A stretch of 54,261 bases of DNA from Planctomyces sp. (GTDB lineage: Bacteria > Planctomycetota > Planctomycetia > Planctomycetales > Planctomycetaceae), in the NCBI GenBank assembly GCA_016795105.1, contig JAEUIH010000031.1, positions 15,273 to 69,533 on the forward strand, in the 5' to 3' direction. The number at the start of each line of letters is the position of its first letter. The first letter of the stretch is position 1. The notes below the pieces were generated by a model. It worked only from the letters and a program-made list of their open reading frames with translations, made no database searches and was not told the DNA's origin. The position numbers and the translations under genes are program-made. This document shows positions 44,482 through 52,788 of this stretch, piece by piece.

Positions 44482-45410
44482 CCGCGGCCTCCCTCGGCAG
44501 CTTTAGAAGTCCCGGTTTCTCGACCGGACGCCGTTCCTGTACCGGATAGCGATGGCCGCCCTTTTATGGCTGCTTCTCGGACAAGTTCACGAAGTGGTGC
44601 GAGCAGTGCGCTGATTTCTTCTCGAGAAGTGTTCTCCGGACGGTCATAAAGCCATCGCTCTGCTCGCTGAAGTAAGGGGCCTGCTTCCGGATCATTTCGC
44701 AGCGTCTGAATCGCCTTGTCGGGAGCAACGCCCGTCAGGTCGCGACGCTCTCGCCAAAAGTCCACAATCAACAGGTCCAGTTCTGCTTTCTGCTGGACGG
44801 AAAACGCGGGTTCGCGCATTGCTGTCTCAATCAACTGTTCAATACGGCGCAGTTTTGCCCGAGCGATGTCTTCCGGTGCAGGCTGCACACTTGAGGGCTG
44901 CCGTCGGCGGCCCAAAAAAATGAAACCAAGGAGTCCGACGACCCAGACAATTCCACCAATCAACCAGGCGGATCGATACGTCGCCGGGATCAGTCCTTTC
45001 TCCGGGATGTCCAGCTGAATGTCGATTGAGTCGGGTGCCAGAACAGACTTTACCGTAACGGTGCATGCCGGCAGGTCGGTACTCTCGGTCCCGTCCTTTC
45101 GCCTCAGGTAGTCCGTCAGATTGAAGGTTCCAGCTTCCATCCCGGACCACGTCAAGTCGTAACGGTAGTCCGCTCCATGCGGGTATACTGCATCAATTCG
45201 AAGTACGATCGGTGTTGTCCGAGGATCAACATCGCGAACTTCCAGTTCGGGGCCGGGATAGATTACCTGAAGGACCTGAACCGGAATTCCAACAGTTGAC
45301 TCAACCTGCGCTTCGCCCTCAATTCTGGCGGACGCACCAGTTTGAGTCTCTGTTTGAAATGCACCGGCCAGACTCAGAGCCACAATGACGAACAGTCCAG
45401 GGATTGTCAT
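44478..45410 (-). CDS. Single-pass protein of Bat operon, unknown
   Basis: A 310-residue protein. A signal peptide or first helix (about 1-18) is followed by a beta-rich outside domain (about 30-145), one transmembrane helix (about 147-167, 'LIGGIVWVVGLLGFIFL') and a helical cytoplasmic part that ends in a Gly/Ser/Thr tail. By position (between DUF58 and BatA) it takes the place of DUF4381 or BatD-type proteins, but I see no clear sequence signature of either. The start overlaps the DUF58 stop by four bases, as does its own stop with the next gene. Confidence 0.7.
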   Translation of the reverse strand: MTIPGLFVIVALSLAGAFQTETQTGASARIEGEAQVESTVGIPVQVLQVIYPGPELEVRDVDPRTTPIVLRIDAVYPHGADYRYDLTWSGMEAGTFNLTDYLRRKDGTESTDLPACTVTVKSVLAPDSIDIQLDIPEKGLIPATYRSAWLIGGIVWVVGLLGFIFLGRRRQPSSVQPAPEDIARAKLRRIEQLIETAMREPAFSVQQKAELDLLIVDFWRERRDLTGVAPDKAIQTLRNDPEAGPLLQRAERWLYDRPENTSREEISALLAPLRELVREAAIKGRPSLSGTGTASGRETGTSKAAEGGRG

Positions 45411-46267
45411 CGCGCACCTCGTGTGAAAATCCCTCGGGATGAAAAGAAGTGTCGCAGCGGTGAGACAATTGGCTGGTCCGTTCGGATGATGAGATGATCA
45501 ACTCCCGAGCGTCTGAGGCTTGAAGTCGTCTCTTCGAGTGACACCTGTGGACGCGAGATCCGTGTTACGAATGCGTCCCCGGTCTCTGCTTCCCGGGCTC
45601 TCACCAGGCCACCTCCAGCAAGTCCGTCTTCAGCGGGATCCCGCATTTGAAGGACCACGCATTCATGCATCGCATTGAGCTGTCTGATTGCAGCGAGAGC
45701 TGACGATTCGTGGAGATCGCTGAGGATAATCAGCAGAGTACGATTCAGAAGTGTTGGGAACAGCTCGCTGATCCGAGCCGACAGCGAAGTTTGCTCATCA
45801 TATCGATGTCGTCGCAACTGCAGCAGCCATTGCAGAATCTGATCTCGAGCCAGTGAAGGACGAACATGCATGTCGCGTTCGCCGACGCCCAGCACTCCCA
45901 CCGGGCTGACTCGGTCCAGGCATGCCAGCCCCAGTCCACCTGCAATCTGCAGGGCCAGTTCATACTTCGTTTTGCGAATCGAACTGATCATCATCGAAGC
46001 CGATGTGTCGATCAACAAATAGCAGGGCAGTCGCTTCGGACTTTCAAATTCTTTGATATGTGGTCGACCGGTCCGAGCTGTGATTCGCCAGTCAATTGAA
46101 CGGATGGGGTCGCCGTATTGATAGGGACGAGATTGAACGTACTCCACGCCGCCGCCGAGAAACGGAGAACGATCCGTACCATAGCTGAGACTGTCCGCAA
46201 GTCGCTTAACAGCGATGACGAACTGCCGTGAATCGAGTGTTTCCAGCTGCTCGATGAATGCGTGCAT
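45407..46267 (-). CDS. DUF58 domain protein
   Basis: A 286-residue soluble protein of the DUF58 family, which has a VWA-like fold. The family signature is 'RPYQYGDPIRSIDWRITART' (about 48-67) with 'IKEFES' after it, and DTSASM near residue 88 gives a MIDAS-like motif. It normally sits beside MoxR ATPases, as here (30 bp after moxR). AAGGCGG precedes the ATG. It probably works with MoxR on metal-binding or envelope targets. Confidence 0.92.
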   Translation of the reverse strand: MHAFIEQLETLDSRQFVIAVKRLADSLSYGTDRSPFLGGGVEYVQSRPYQYGDPIRSIDWRITARTGRPHIKEFESPKRLPCYLLIDTSASMMISSIRKTKYELALQIAGGLGLACLDRVSPVGVLGVGERDMHVRPSLARDQILQWLLQLRRHRYDEQTSLSARISELFPTLLNRTLLIILSDLHESSALAAIRQLNAMHECVVLQMRDPAEDGLAGGGLVRAREAETGDAFVTRISRPQVSLEETTSSLRRSGVDHLIIRTDQPIVSPLRHFFSSRGIFTRGAR

Positions 46268-46297
46268 GAACCGCCTTATTTGAACCTGGTGATTTGC

Positions 46298-47305
46298 TTA
46301 ATCGGCTGACTTAATGTCGCGATCCAGAATCTCCCGGAGTATCTTCTTTCCAGTCATACCGTCGGCAACGGCTTCATACGTCAGCCGAATTCGATGCAAA
46401 ATGACGTCCTCTGCCAGTGAGAACAGGTCTTCCGGGATACAGTAGTCACGTCCATGAATCACGGCTCGAGCACGCGAGGCTTTGATCAGCGAAATTCCGG
46501 CACGTGGGCTGCATCCCAGTTCCAGCTGCGGGTGGTTTCGTGTCTCGTGGACAAGCTTTACGACATGTTCGAGGAATGTGTCGCTGACATGAACCTTGTG
46601 AACCGCTTCCATCGCGGCAATCAGTTCTTCCGCGTGGCCTACAGGCTCCTTCTCCAGGACGTCGAACTCGGTCTGAACAACGGCGCCCCCATCGCGTCTC
46701 TGAACCCCCAGCCCGGCATTCCGCCGCAGAACTTCTCGTTCTTCTTCCACGCTGGGATACTCCAGTCGGTGGCAGAGCATGAATCTGTCGAGCTGTGCTT
46801 CAGGAAGTTCGAATGTTCCTGCCTGCTCAACCGGGTTCTGTGTCGCGATCACGAGGAACGGCGCTGGAAGATTGAAAGTCGTATCCCCAATCGTAACTCG
46901 ACGTTCCTGCATCGCTTCCAAAAGTGCTCCCTGCACTTTTGGTGCGGCACGGTTGATTTCGTCGGCCAGCAGAAGATTGGTGAAAATCGGACCCTTCTTG
47001 GTACGAAACTCACTTGTCCGCTGGTCCAGAATCTCTGACCCCAAAATGTCGGATGGCAGGAGATCAATCGTAAACTGGATCCGCGAAAAATGCAGATCGA
47101 TTGACTTGGACAGGACTGAAACGAGCAATGTCTTTGCCAGTCCGGGGACGCCCTGAAGCAAAAGGTGCCCGCCAGTGAACAAGGCGATCAGAGTTCTTTC
47201 AACGACGATGTCCTGACCGACAACGACCCGGCCTACTCGTTCCCGAATCGCGTCGATAAAACGGCTGACAGATTTGATGTCCGACGATACCACAGGCTGA
47301 TCCAT
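46298..47305 (-). CDS. MoxR-family AAA+ ATPase
   Basis: A 335-residue AAA+ chaperone-like ATPase. Walker A is GVPGLAKT, Walker B 'LLLADEINRAAPKVQGALLEAM', and sensor 1 lies in 'VIATQNPVEQAGTFELPEAQLDRF', all typical of MoxR. I prefer the ATG at 47305 preceded by GGAAAAG; a TTG six codons upstream is the alternative. It heads a minus-strand operon with DUF58, a single-pass protein, two VWA proteins and exported TPR-like proteins. MoxR proteins remodel VWA partners, and Bat operons have been tied to oxidative or envelope stress in other bacteria. The exact role here is not known. Confidence 0.95.
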   Translation of the reverse strand: MDQPVVSSDIKSVSRFIDAIRERVGRVVVGQDIVVERTLIALFTGGHLLLQGVPGLAKTLLVSVLSKSIDLHFSRIQFTIDLLPSDILGSEILDQRTSEFRTKKGPIFTNLLLADEINRAAPKVQGALLEAMQERRVTIGDTTFNLPAPFLVIATQNPVEQAGTFELPEAQLDRFMLCHRLEYPSVEEEREVLRRNAGLGVQRRDGGAVVQTEFDVLEKEPVGHAEELIAAMEAVHKVHVSDTFLEHVVKLVHETRNHPQLELGCSPRAGISLIKASRARAVIHGRDYCIPEDLFSLAEDVILHRIRLTYEAVADGMTGKKILREILDRDIKSAD

Positions 47306-47529
47306 GAAACGCTTTTCCGGCAATAGGGTAGCTCTGACGGATTTCAGATCGATGCGGGTTTTTACTCCGCTCGCCCCGTAGCATGCACAATGGGGTCTTC
47401 CCTGTCACGTTCCAGTCGGGGCAATCATCCAATTTTTGTGGTGTTGCCCGGTGTTCATTTGATCTGTAAAGCCAGTTCCTGCCCTGTCGGAATCAAGGTG
47501 CCTGACGGATCCTGACTGCGATGCACCAC

Positions 47530-47787
47530 TTAATTAAGAAGTGAATGCACGTTAATCTGATTTCGAATGCGAAGTCCTTTTGCGGAAGTTCGAGCAAGTT
47601 CCTGGGCAAGCTGCTTCTCATGCCACGAACAGGCCGTGCCCGTCAAATACACTTCTTCGGCTCGGACTTCAGCGTCGACTTCCGTCAACTGCATCCGCCG
47701 GAATGACTCACGTAACAGATGAACGACTTCATGGCACGTATCGAACCGAAAATTTTGACTCGCCGCTCGTTCGGAACTCATCACCAT
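47530..47787 (-). CDS. Small BON-domain protein
   Basis: An 85-residue protein whose body matches a single BON (OsmY/nodulation) domain: an amphipathic helix 'HEVVHLLRESF', a strand-turn 'VRAEEVYLTGTACSWHEKQL', then a helix and 'RNQINV'. There is no signal peptide, so it is cytoplasmic unless anchored by a partner. The frame is open for 67 more codons upstream, but these look non-coding, so I use the ATG at 47787 even though it lacks a clear Shine-Dalgarno sequence. BON domains usually bind lipid or glycan surfaces in larger proteins. Confidence 0.6.
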   Translation of the reverse strand: MVMSSERAASQNFRFDTCHEVVHLLRESFRRMQLTEVDAEVRAEEVYLTGTACSWHEKQLAQELARTSAKGLRIRNQINVHSLLN

Positions 47788-48462
47788 ACTGCACCATGGA
47801 ACTCTATTGATTCGCTGTCTGACATCCCACCTGCGACACCAGGTTCGGTATCGCGGCGACCGTTCAGACTTTTGGTCACAACAAGGCTCGATGATGCCGA
47901 AAAACCACATTTGATGCTTCACAGCCTCGAAACTCCCGGAAACTCTGACGATTGTAACGAATAGTGGGTTGGTGCTGACCAAAGGCACCCTGCACTTCTA
48001 CCGATTTGTGTGCGGAGGCGACGTTTGTGTGCCCCTGTAGATGATCACCGACGTTTCGTTCTCCAAAAGCCACCTCGGCAAGGCCACGATCTACGATCTG
48101 TTCAAGGTGCCGTTCTCAGAGAACGGACAGCATTGAGGATCTTATCCCGAAGACGTCCGACTTAGGCCTTGTCAATACGAATCGACCTGAATGACGATGG
48201 CTTTCTGTCGTCCCGGAATCTCCTCCGAATTTCGCTCGAAACAGATCGAGCCCACTCGCACGCCTATATAGGATTTCCGTGTCCGAGGGCTCGACATCGG
48301 CTGCCGATGCATTGCGTGTGGTCTGGTTGGTTGGAATGCGGACTTGAAAAAAGAGTTGGACGGGTTCCAGGAACTCCTTCGCAGAATGTTGCACTGCTCA
48401 ACGGCACGGCACCCAACGAAATTCAACAAGCGTCTCTCTCACAATTCGATCCCAGTGAACTT
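47788..48462. other. Gene-poor stretch before DUF4253 gene
   Basis: About 675 bp with no convincing gene. A 31-codon frame at 48041-48136 has protein-like composition but matches nothing I know. At its end (48110-48126) is a perfect palindrome with 8-bp arms, CCGTTCTC and GAGAACGG, around one base, which could be an operator or a cruciform site. The frame that enters the DUF4253 gene is open from 48169 but does not look coding before 48463. Confidence 0.35.
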
Positions 48463-49058
48463 ATGACGCCGCTGAAATTTAATACCATCAAAGTTCCTGG
48501 TCACGCAGCGATCGACACACTCGAACTGCTCAGGCAGAACTATCCACAGACCGGTGAGTATCCGTTTCTGATTGGCGACGCTCAGGAACTCGAACGTGTT
48601 CGTGGAGCCGCAGAATGCAACGACCAGGACTTCGACGACCTGATTCGAGGATCGCTGGGTCTCGACCTCTCTGACTGGATGCGAACTCGCCGCGAAGAAG
48701 TTGAAGAGTATGGATTTTCCGATGACGACGTGCTCGGCGAGTGGCCAGAAGAGGACGTTCAAAAAGGCTCCATTTCACTGCACCTCGATGTGTTAAGTCG
48801 CAAGGTGAAGCAGGACGTATATCTGGGGTTGGCAAAGATCAGTCAACCGTGGCAACTACCAGCGATTCTGAAGTACGGCGGGTGGAACGAATGTCCGGGT
48901 GCGGAGGTTCATTGCGCAATTCATCGGAAGTGCAGTCAGAGTACGGCGCAGAAATTGTGGGTATGTCAGGTGACATCGTTGAACAGGGCTGTGAGTCCAT
49001 CAGCAATCTTGCAGCGACGCTCGTGAATTCCGGCTATTGGTACTTCTGGTGGGATTGA
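48463..49058 (+). pseudogene. DUF4253 protein, frameshifted
   Basis: The reading frame from the ATG at 48463 encodes a DUF4253 protein: 'KFNTIKVPGHAAID' at the start and 'PAILKYGGWNECPGAEVHCA' near residue 145. After 'HCAIHRK' the match jumps to another frame that continues 'SEYGAEIVGMSGDIVEQ' and ends 'GYWYFWWD'. One G added after 48932 (AAGTG-CAG to AAGTGGCAG, giving Lys-Trp-Gln) would restore a single frame of about 198 residues. So it is a recent pseudogene or a sequencing error. DUF4253 proteins often occur as immunity-like or orphan genes in clusters of small genes, as here. A hairpin follows the stop. Confidence 0.8.
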
Positions 49059-49060
49059 CG

Positions 49061-49082
49061 ATTGGTGGGACTCACCACCAAT
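49061..49082 (+). terminator. Hairpin after DUF4253 gene
   Basis: A perfect 8-bp stem (ATTGGTGG, 49061-49068, with CCACCAAT, 49075-49082) and a 6-nt loop, three bases after the stop codon. No U-run follows, so termination would be weak or factor-dependent. Confidence 0.4.
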
Positions 49083-49232
49083 GGCTTAAAAGTGTGAACT
49101 TTGGAATAATATAGTCAGTTTGAGTTGCGGTCTGATGGAATTCACAGGACTGGCTCTTGTGATTTCTTGCCCATGTGCGTCAAATCCGAAGACCGTGGCG
49201 CGGCTGAATGTCGAGTCCAGAGGCATAGGCAG

Positions 49233-49823
49233 ATGTGGAAACCTCGAACTGACGAGTCCGAAAATGTTCGCGGGATTCGGATCACCTTTGATCTGAATTC
49301 ACAGCCTGCGACATTTTCAGATGTGATTCATGGCTGGCAGACCGATGCTGCATTTCGCACATTGTTCAACGGATTGCTGGCTGATTCCCCGTATACAGCG
49401 TTTCGCTGGGAGACGCCTGCTCTTACGGCGGAGAATGTCGCCAAGCCATTTGAATGCGTTGTCCTTGACAGCCCTGGTTTGGCACGTCGTCCTGATCCGA
49501 ATGCGTTCTCAGAACATTTCCATGATGATGGCAATGACGTTGTTGTCTTCGCAAACTTAAACAGAGACGCCACTCTGATCGTGCCGCAACCTGTGGCAGA
49601 TCCGTCTGTCTATGGACATCTGGCCGCATTCGTCAGGCTTGCACCAATCACGCAGCGGCAGTCACTTTGGAATGAAGTCGGAGCGACTCTTGGGCGCCTC
49701 CTTGGGGATCAGCCCGTTTGGCTCAGCACCGCCGGGGGGGGAGTTTCCTGGCTGCATGTCCGACTCGACAGAAGTCCAAAGTACTATCGTTTCAGACCAT
49801 ACGTTTCTCGTAGTGATGGATAG
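49233..49823 (+). CDS. DUF6940 family protein
   Basis: A 196-residue protein with the conserved blocks of DUF6940: 'YTAFRWETPALT', 'FECVVLDSPGLA', 'VVFANLNRDATLIVPQP', 'HLAAFVRLAP', 'LWNEVGATLG', and a C-terminal 'VSWLHVRLDRSPKYYRF'. Function is unknown. The many invariant His, Arg, Trp and Asp residues suggest an enzyme-like site (inference). I start at the ATG at 49233, with AGAGG nine bases upstream; the frame is open 36 codons further but looks non-coding there. It lies five bases before the ankyrin gene, so the two are probably co-translated. Confidence 0.75.
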   Translation: MWKPRTDESENVRGIRITFDLNSQPATFSDVIHGWQTDAAFRTLFNGLLADSPYTAFRWETPALTAENVAKPFECVVLDSPGLARRPDPNAFSEHFHDDGNDVVVFANLNRDATLIVPQPVADPSVYGHLAAFVRLAPITQRQSLWNEVGATLGRLLGDQPVWLSTAGGGVSWLHVRLDRSPKYYRFRPYVSRSDG

Positions 49824-49828
49824 TTCAA

Positions 49829-50338
49829 ATGACATTTGCGATTCACGAAGCCGTCAGGATCGCGGCCTTCACGGGCAACGTTGCAGCGATCAAAGAACTG
49901 GTGGCGGAGCATGGCCCTGCGCTGGTTCGTCTCGACACTGACCCTGATGAACTAACAACTCTCCACCTCGCATCGGCGGGGGGACACGTTGAAGTCGTTC
50001 AATATCTGCTTTCGCCTCCAGTTCAGGCCGACCCATGCGCCGCTCGGAACAATAATTTTACTCCGTTGCACTCCGCAGCTATGCACGGTCATTCACTCGT
50101 TTGCGAAATGCTGATAAAGGCGGGTGCAGATGTGAATACTCAAACGAATCCACAGGGATACGCACCGCTGCACAGCGCAGCGTTTGCAGGGCATGTCGCT
50201 ACCATTGAGCTATTGCTGAGGAATGGTGCAAACCGAACTCTCCTGAACTACCGCGACGAAGAACCGGCAGACACGGCACGACGCACCGGGCAGGCAAAGG
50301 CAGCTGAGCTCCTTGATACATGGAAGGCTCCACACTGA
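49829..50338 (+). CDS. Ankyrin repeat protein
   Basis: A 169-residue soluble protein made of about four to five ankyrin repeats: 'IAAFTGNVAAIKELVA', 'TTLHLASAGGHVEVVQYLL', 'TPLHSAAMHGHSLVCEMLIKAGADVN', 'APLHSAAFAGHVATIELLLRNGAN' and a capping repeat. There is no signal peptide or extra domain. Ankyrin proteins bind other proteins; small free ones next to DUF4253/DUF600-type genes often appear as immunity proteins (established for polyimmunity loci in general, inference here). It begins six bases after the DUF6940 stop. Confidence 0.85.
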   Translation: MTFAIHEAVRIAAFTGNVAAIKELVAEHGPALVRLDTDPDELTTLHLASAGGHVEVVQYLLSPPVQADPCAARNNNFTPLHSAAMHGHSLVCEMLIKAGADVNTQTNPQGYAPLHSAAFAGHVATIELLLRNGANRTLLNYRDEEPADTARRTGQAKAAELLDTWKAPH

Positions 50339-50407
50339 TATCAGGCAACAATGAGCGTCGTGATTTTCTGATTCGAATAGTTTGCTGCACGCTGGCAACC
50401 GTATGTA

Positions 50408-50497
50408 ATGGAACAGACTTTTGGTGAGGAAATTCCCGATGCGGATCCAACGGACGCGGAGGAAGTTCGCTCGGCGATCGCAGCAATCGTGGGCTAA
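50408..50497 (+). other. 29-codon frame, ACP-like tail
   Basis: A short frame in the 245-bp gap between the ankyrin and YezG-like genes encodes an acidic peptide whose part 'FGEEIPDAD' recalls the end of acyl-carrier-protein helices. It has no Ser-attachment motif and no good ribosome site. It could be a tail fragment of a lost gene. I do not claim it is expressed. Confidence 0.2.
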
Positions 50498-50585
50498 CCT
50501 CACCTTGCTGAATGTGAAACTTACTGAACGTGAAACACATCAGACAGTGGACACTCTCCCTGTATTCTTGTAGACAACGCTGTTG

Positions 50586-50939
50586 ATGCATAACGAAATC
50601 GTAACTCGCGGAGTGACAGCATTCATGGCACTGAAAGATGAACTGGAACAAATCTATCCGCAGCTCGCGTCTGCGTTGATCGAGGCGACTCCTGAATGGT
50701 GGACTCATGCAACGCTTGAGCTCGAGTGCCCTCCTGAAGGTTTGGGAAGCGGGTTGAGTCATTCAATTTCAAATGCCGACTTTCCTCAGGATGTGGTCGT
50801 TGCAACTGACGAAGTGATGCTTGCTACCCGAATGCTTGAACTCTGTTCAAAACGACACTCAGACACCTGGACCCGCTTCGTGTTCCAGATCCGACAGGAA
50901 GGTGACAACTGGCGGTTTGATGCAAGTTTCGAAGACTAA
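50586..50939 (+). CDS. Small YezG/DUF600-like protein
   Basis: A 117-residue acidic protein. The pattern 'IYPQLASALIEATPEWW' at the front, a mid-section with 'DEVMLATRMLELC', and 'DTWTRFVFQIRQEGDNWRFDASFED' at the end resemble DUF600/YezG immunity or antitoxin proteins, although the family match is weak. A second ATG at 50625, with GGAG eleven bases before it, gives 104 residues and the more typical family start. It sits between the ankyrin gene and the MORN gene in the same direction, 23 bp before the latter. A toxin partner is not visible. Confidence 0.6.
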   Translation: MHNEIVTRGVTAFMALKDELEQIYPQLASALIEATPEWWTHATLELECPPEGLGSGLSHSISNADFPQDVVVATDEVMLATRMLELCSKRHSDTWTRFVFQIRQEGDNWRFDASFED

Positions 50940-50962
50940 TTCTCACAGGAATTGAATTCTGA

Positions 50963-51349
50963 ATGAAGAAGCAGACCAAGACACCAGCAGATGGACCGCA
51001 TCAGGAACTGTTCGCCGACGGCACTGTCTCTGGCGAGGGACGCATCAAGGACGGAAAGCGACATGGCAAGTGGAAGTTCTATCTCCGAAACGGACAACTT
51101 AAGGCAGAAGGAAAATATGTAGCCGGCATTTTGGACGGTCACTGGGAATGGTGGCGTGAGAACGGTCAGCCATTGCAATCCGGCGCGTTCAAAAACGGAC
51201 AGCAAACTGGACGGTGGAAGCGCTTCTTTGAAGACGGTCAGGTCTGGGATGAAGGCAACTATGATGAAGGACACAAAGTAGGCGAGTGGATCACCTACAA
51301 CAAAGATGGCAGTGAAAAGCAACGGAAGACATTCAAGGTCACGAAATAG
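50963..51349 (+). CDS. MORN-repeat protein (YwqK antitoxin-like)
   Basis: A 128-residue hydrophilic protein with about five MORN_2-type repeats: Gly-x-Gly, then 'DGKRHGKWKFYLRNGQLKAEG', 'DGHWEWWRENGQPLQSG', 'NGQQTGRWKRFFEDGQVWDEG' and 'HKVGEWITYNKDGSEKQ'. This is the form annotated as toxin-antitoxin YwqK family antitoxin. There is no signal peptide. AGGA lies twelve bases before the ATG, rather far. It ends the run of small immunity-like genes. Confidence 0.8.
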   Translation: MKKQTKTPADGPHQELFADGTVSGEGRIKDGKRHGKWKFYLRNGQLKAEGKYVAGILDGHWEWWRENGQPLQSGAFKNGQQTGRWKRFFEDGQVWDEGNYDEGHKVGEWITYNKDGSEKQRKTFKVTK

Positions 51350-52188
51350 GCGGTCGACCGTGGAACCTGTTTACGAGTTCGAAAGGGCTCCGTCAGACAT
51401 CCAGTTCTAGCCGCCGTTGCTCTCGTCGGCTATGCCTGTCTGATCTGAGCTCTCATTGACTGACTTCGAGCCATCGAAAGCGAAAGTGCTTGCGAGACAG
51501 CCGTTAAAGACCCCATCGTAGCTTCGCTTCACCCAGCCGCAACGAGGTTGAGTTCGAAGATCGGAGTTCCGTTTGTTCGGTGTGTTCTGTGGTCAATGAA
51601 GACATGGTCAACCACGGAAAACACGGAGTTCACGGAAGCGGAGAATACTGGCTTTTGAGGAATGTGGTTCGGTTTGTTCGGTGTGTTCTGTGGTCAATGA
51701 AGACATGGTCAACCACGGAAAACACGGAGTTCACGGAAGCGGAGAATACTGGCTTTTGAGGAATGTGGTTCCGTTTGTTCGGTGTGTTCCGTGGTCAATG
51801 AAGACATGGTCGACCACGGAAAACACGGAGTTCACGGAAGCGGAGAATACAGGCTTTTGAGGAATGTTGTTCCGTTTGTTCAATGTGTTCCGTGGTCGAT
51901 GAAGACATGGGAAGTGCCGGGAGCAGTTCAATTCAGGCTCATCAAACAGAGCACGCGATCAGTTCTCAACGACACCTTCTGACCGACATCCTCGCCCAGC
52001 GCGACGCCAGCACCAGACAACTGACATAACTCGCCACATAAGATCTTTGCGGTTCAATAAGAATTCAACTGTTAGTAGTACGGATCTTCCATCGTTCTTC
52101 AGGCTGCTGTTCGTGATTCTCTGTCTAACCGAGTAATTCCCGCGGACCGCAACGTTTTATGCTTTCCACAGTCAGGTACTGAGACGTT
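51350..52188. other. Gene-free stretch with tandem repeat
   Basis: About 840 bp between the MORN gene and the DUF1697 gene. Apart from the 101-bp tandem repeat (51566-51910) I see no gene or RNA. Short frames inside the repeat are by-products of its sequence. Confidence 0.5.
51566..51910. repeat. 101-bp tandem repeat, about 3.4 copies
   Basis: A 101-bp unit occurs three times head to tail with few differences, plus a partial fourth. The marker GACATGG starts at 51601, 51702, 51803 and 51904. Each unit contains GTGGTCAATGAAGACATGG followed by a CCACGGAAAACACGG stretch, so GTGGTC and GACCAC (perfect in the third unit) can pair. No spacers separate the units, so it is not a CRISPR array. Confidence 0.92.
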
Positions 52189-52728
52189 ATGCCAGAATGG
52201 GTCGGACTTCTGCGGGGTGTCAACGTCGGCGGCAGAAATAAGTTACCGATGGCGCAACTCTCAGCTCTCTTTGAATCACTGGGCTACAGGAACGTTCGGA
52301 CATACATCCAGAGCGGAAATGTCGTGTTTGGCTCGACGACAACGTCGGCGGGCAAACTAGGTCGCGGAATTCTCGACGCCATCGAAGAATCATTTGGTTT
52401 CCGGCCCGACATGGTTCTGCTCAACAAGCAGCAGTTCCGCACTGCGATCCGAAACAATCCGTTTGCAGACGCAGTCTCAGCACCGAAGACGCTTCACTTT
52501 TACTTTCTCGATTCTCAGCCGAAAAATCCGGATCTCGACGGACTTGCGAAACTGTCTGCAGGAACCGAACATTTTCAACTCATTGACAGCGTGTTTTACT
52601 TGCATACACCGGATGGTTTCGGCACATCTCGGCTTGCAGGTACAGTCGAAAAGAAACTGGGGGTCTCAGCCACTGCTCGCAACTTCAATACGATTCAGGC
52701 GATTGACCTGATGATTTCGGACGCCTGA
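52189..52728 (+). CDS. DUF1697 domain protein
   Basis: A 179-residue soluble protein of the DUF1697 family. The N-terminal signature 'LLRGVNVGGRNKLPMAQL' is clear, as are 'VRTYIQSGNVVF', 'NPFADA', 'LHFYFLD' and the C-terminal 'KLGVSATARNFNTI'. Family function is not established; members are often single-gene units. It lies alone on the plus strand without a strong ribosome site, 60 bp before a double hairpin. Confidence 0.92.
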   Translation: MPEWVGLLRGVNVGGRNKLPMAQLSALFESLGYRNVRTYIQSGNVVFGSTTTSAGKLGRGILDAIEESFGFRPDMVLLNKQQFRTAIRNNPFADAVSAPKTLHFYFLDSQPKNPDLDGLAKLSAGTEHFQLIDSVFYLHTPDGFGTSRLAGTVEKKLGVSATARNFNTIQAIDLMISDA

Positions 52729-52788
52729 CAACGCCAGGAATATTGACCTGTGGCGCTGGAGTTTTTGTGCTGGATGTGAGGGGGCGGC

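Noticed and set aside
48169-48462. First 98 codons of the DUF4253 open frame
   Set aside because: Starts with TTG, shows no family similarity and has no ribosome site; the family match begins at the ATG at 48463.
49125-49232. 36-codon extension of DUF6940
   Set aside because: TTG start, Cys/Arg-rich and unlike the family; the ATG at 49233 has AGAGG upstream.
51566-51910. CRISPR-like array
   Set aside because: Units are contiguous and about 101 bp long with no unique spacers, and no cas genes are nearby.
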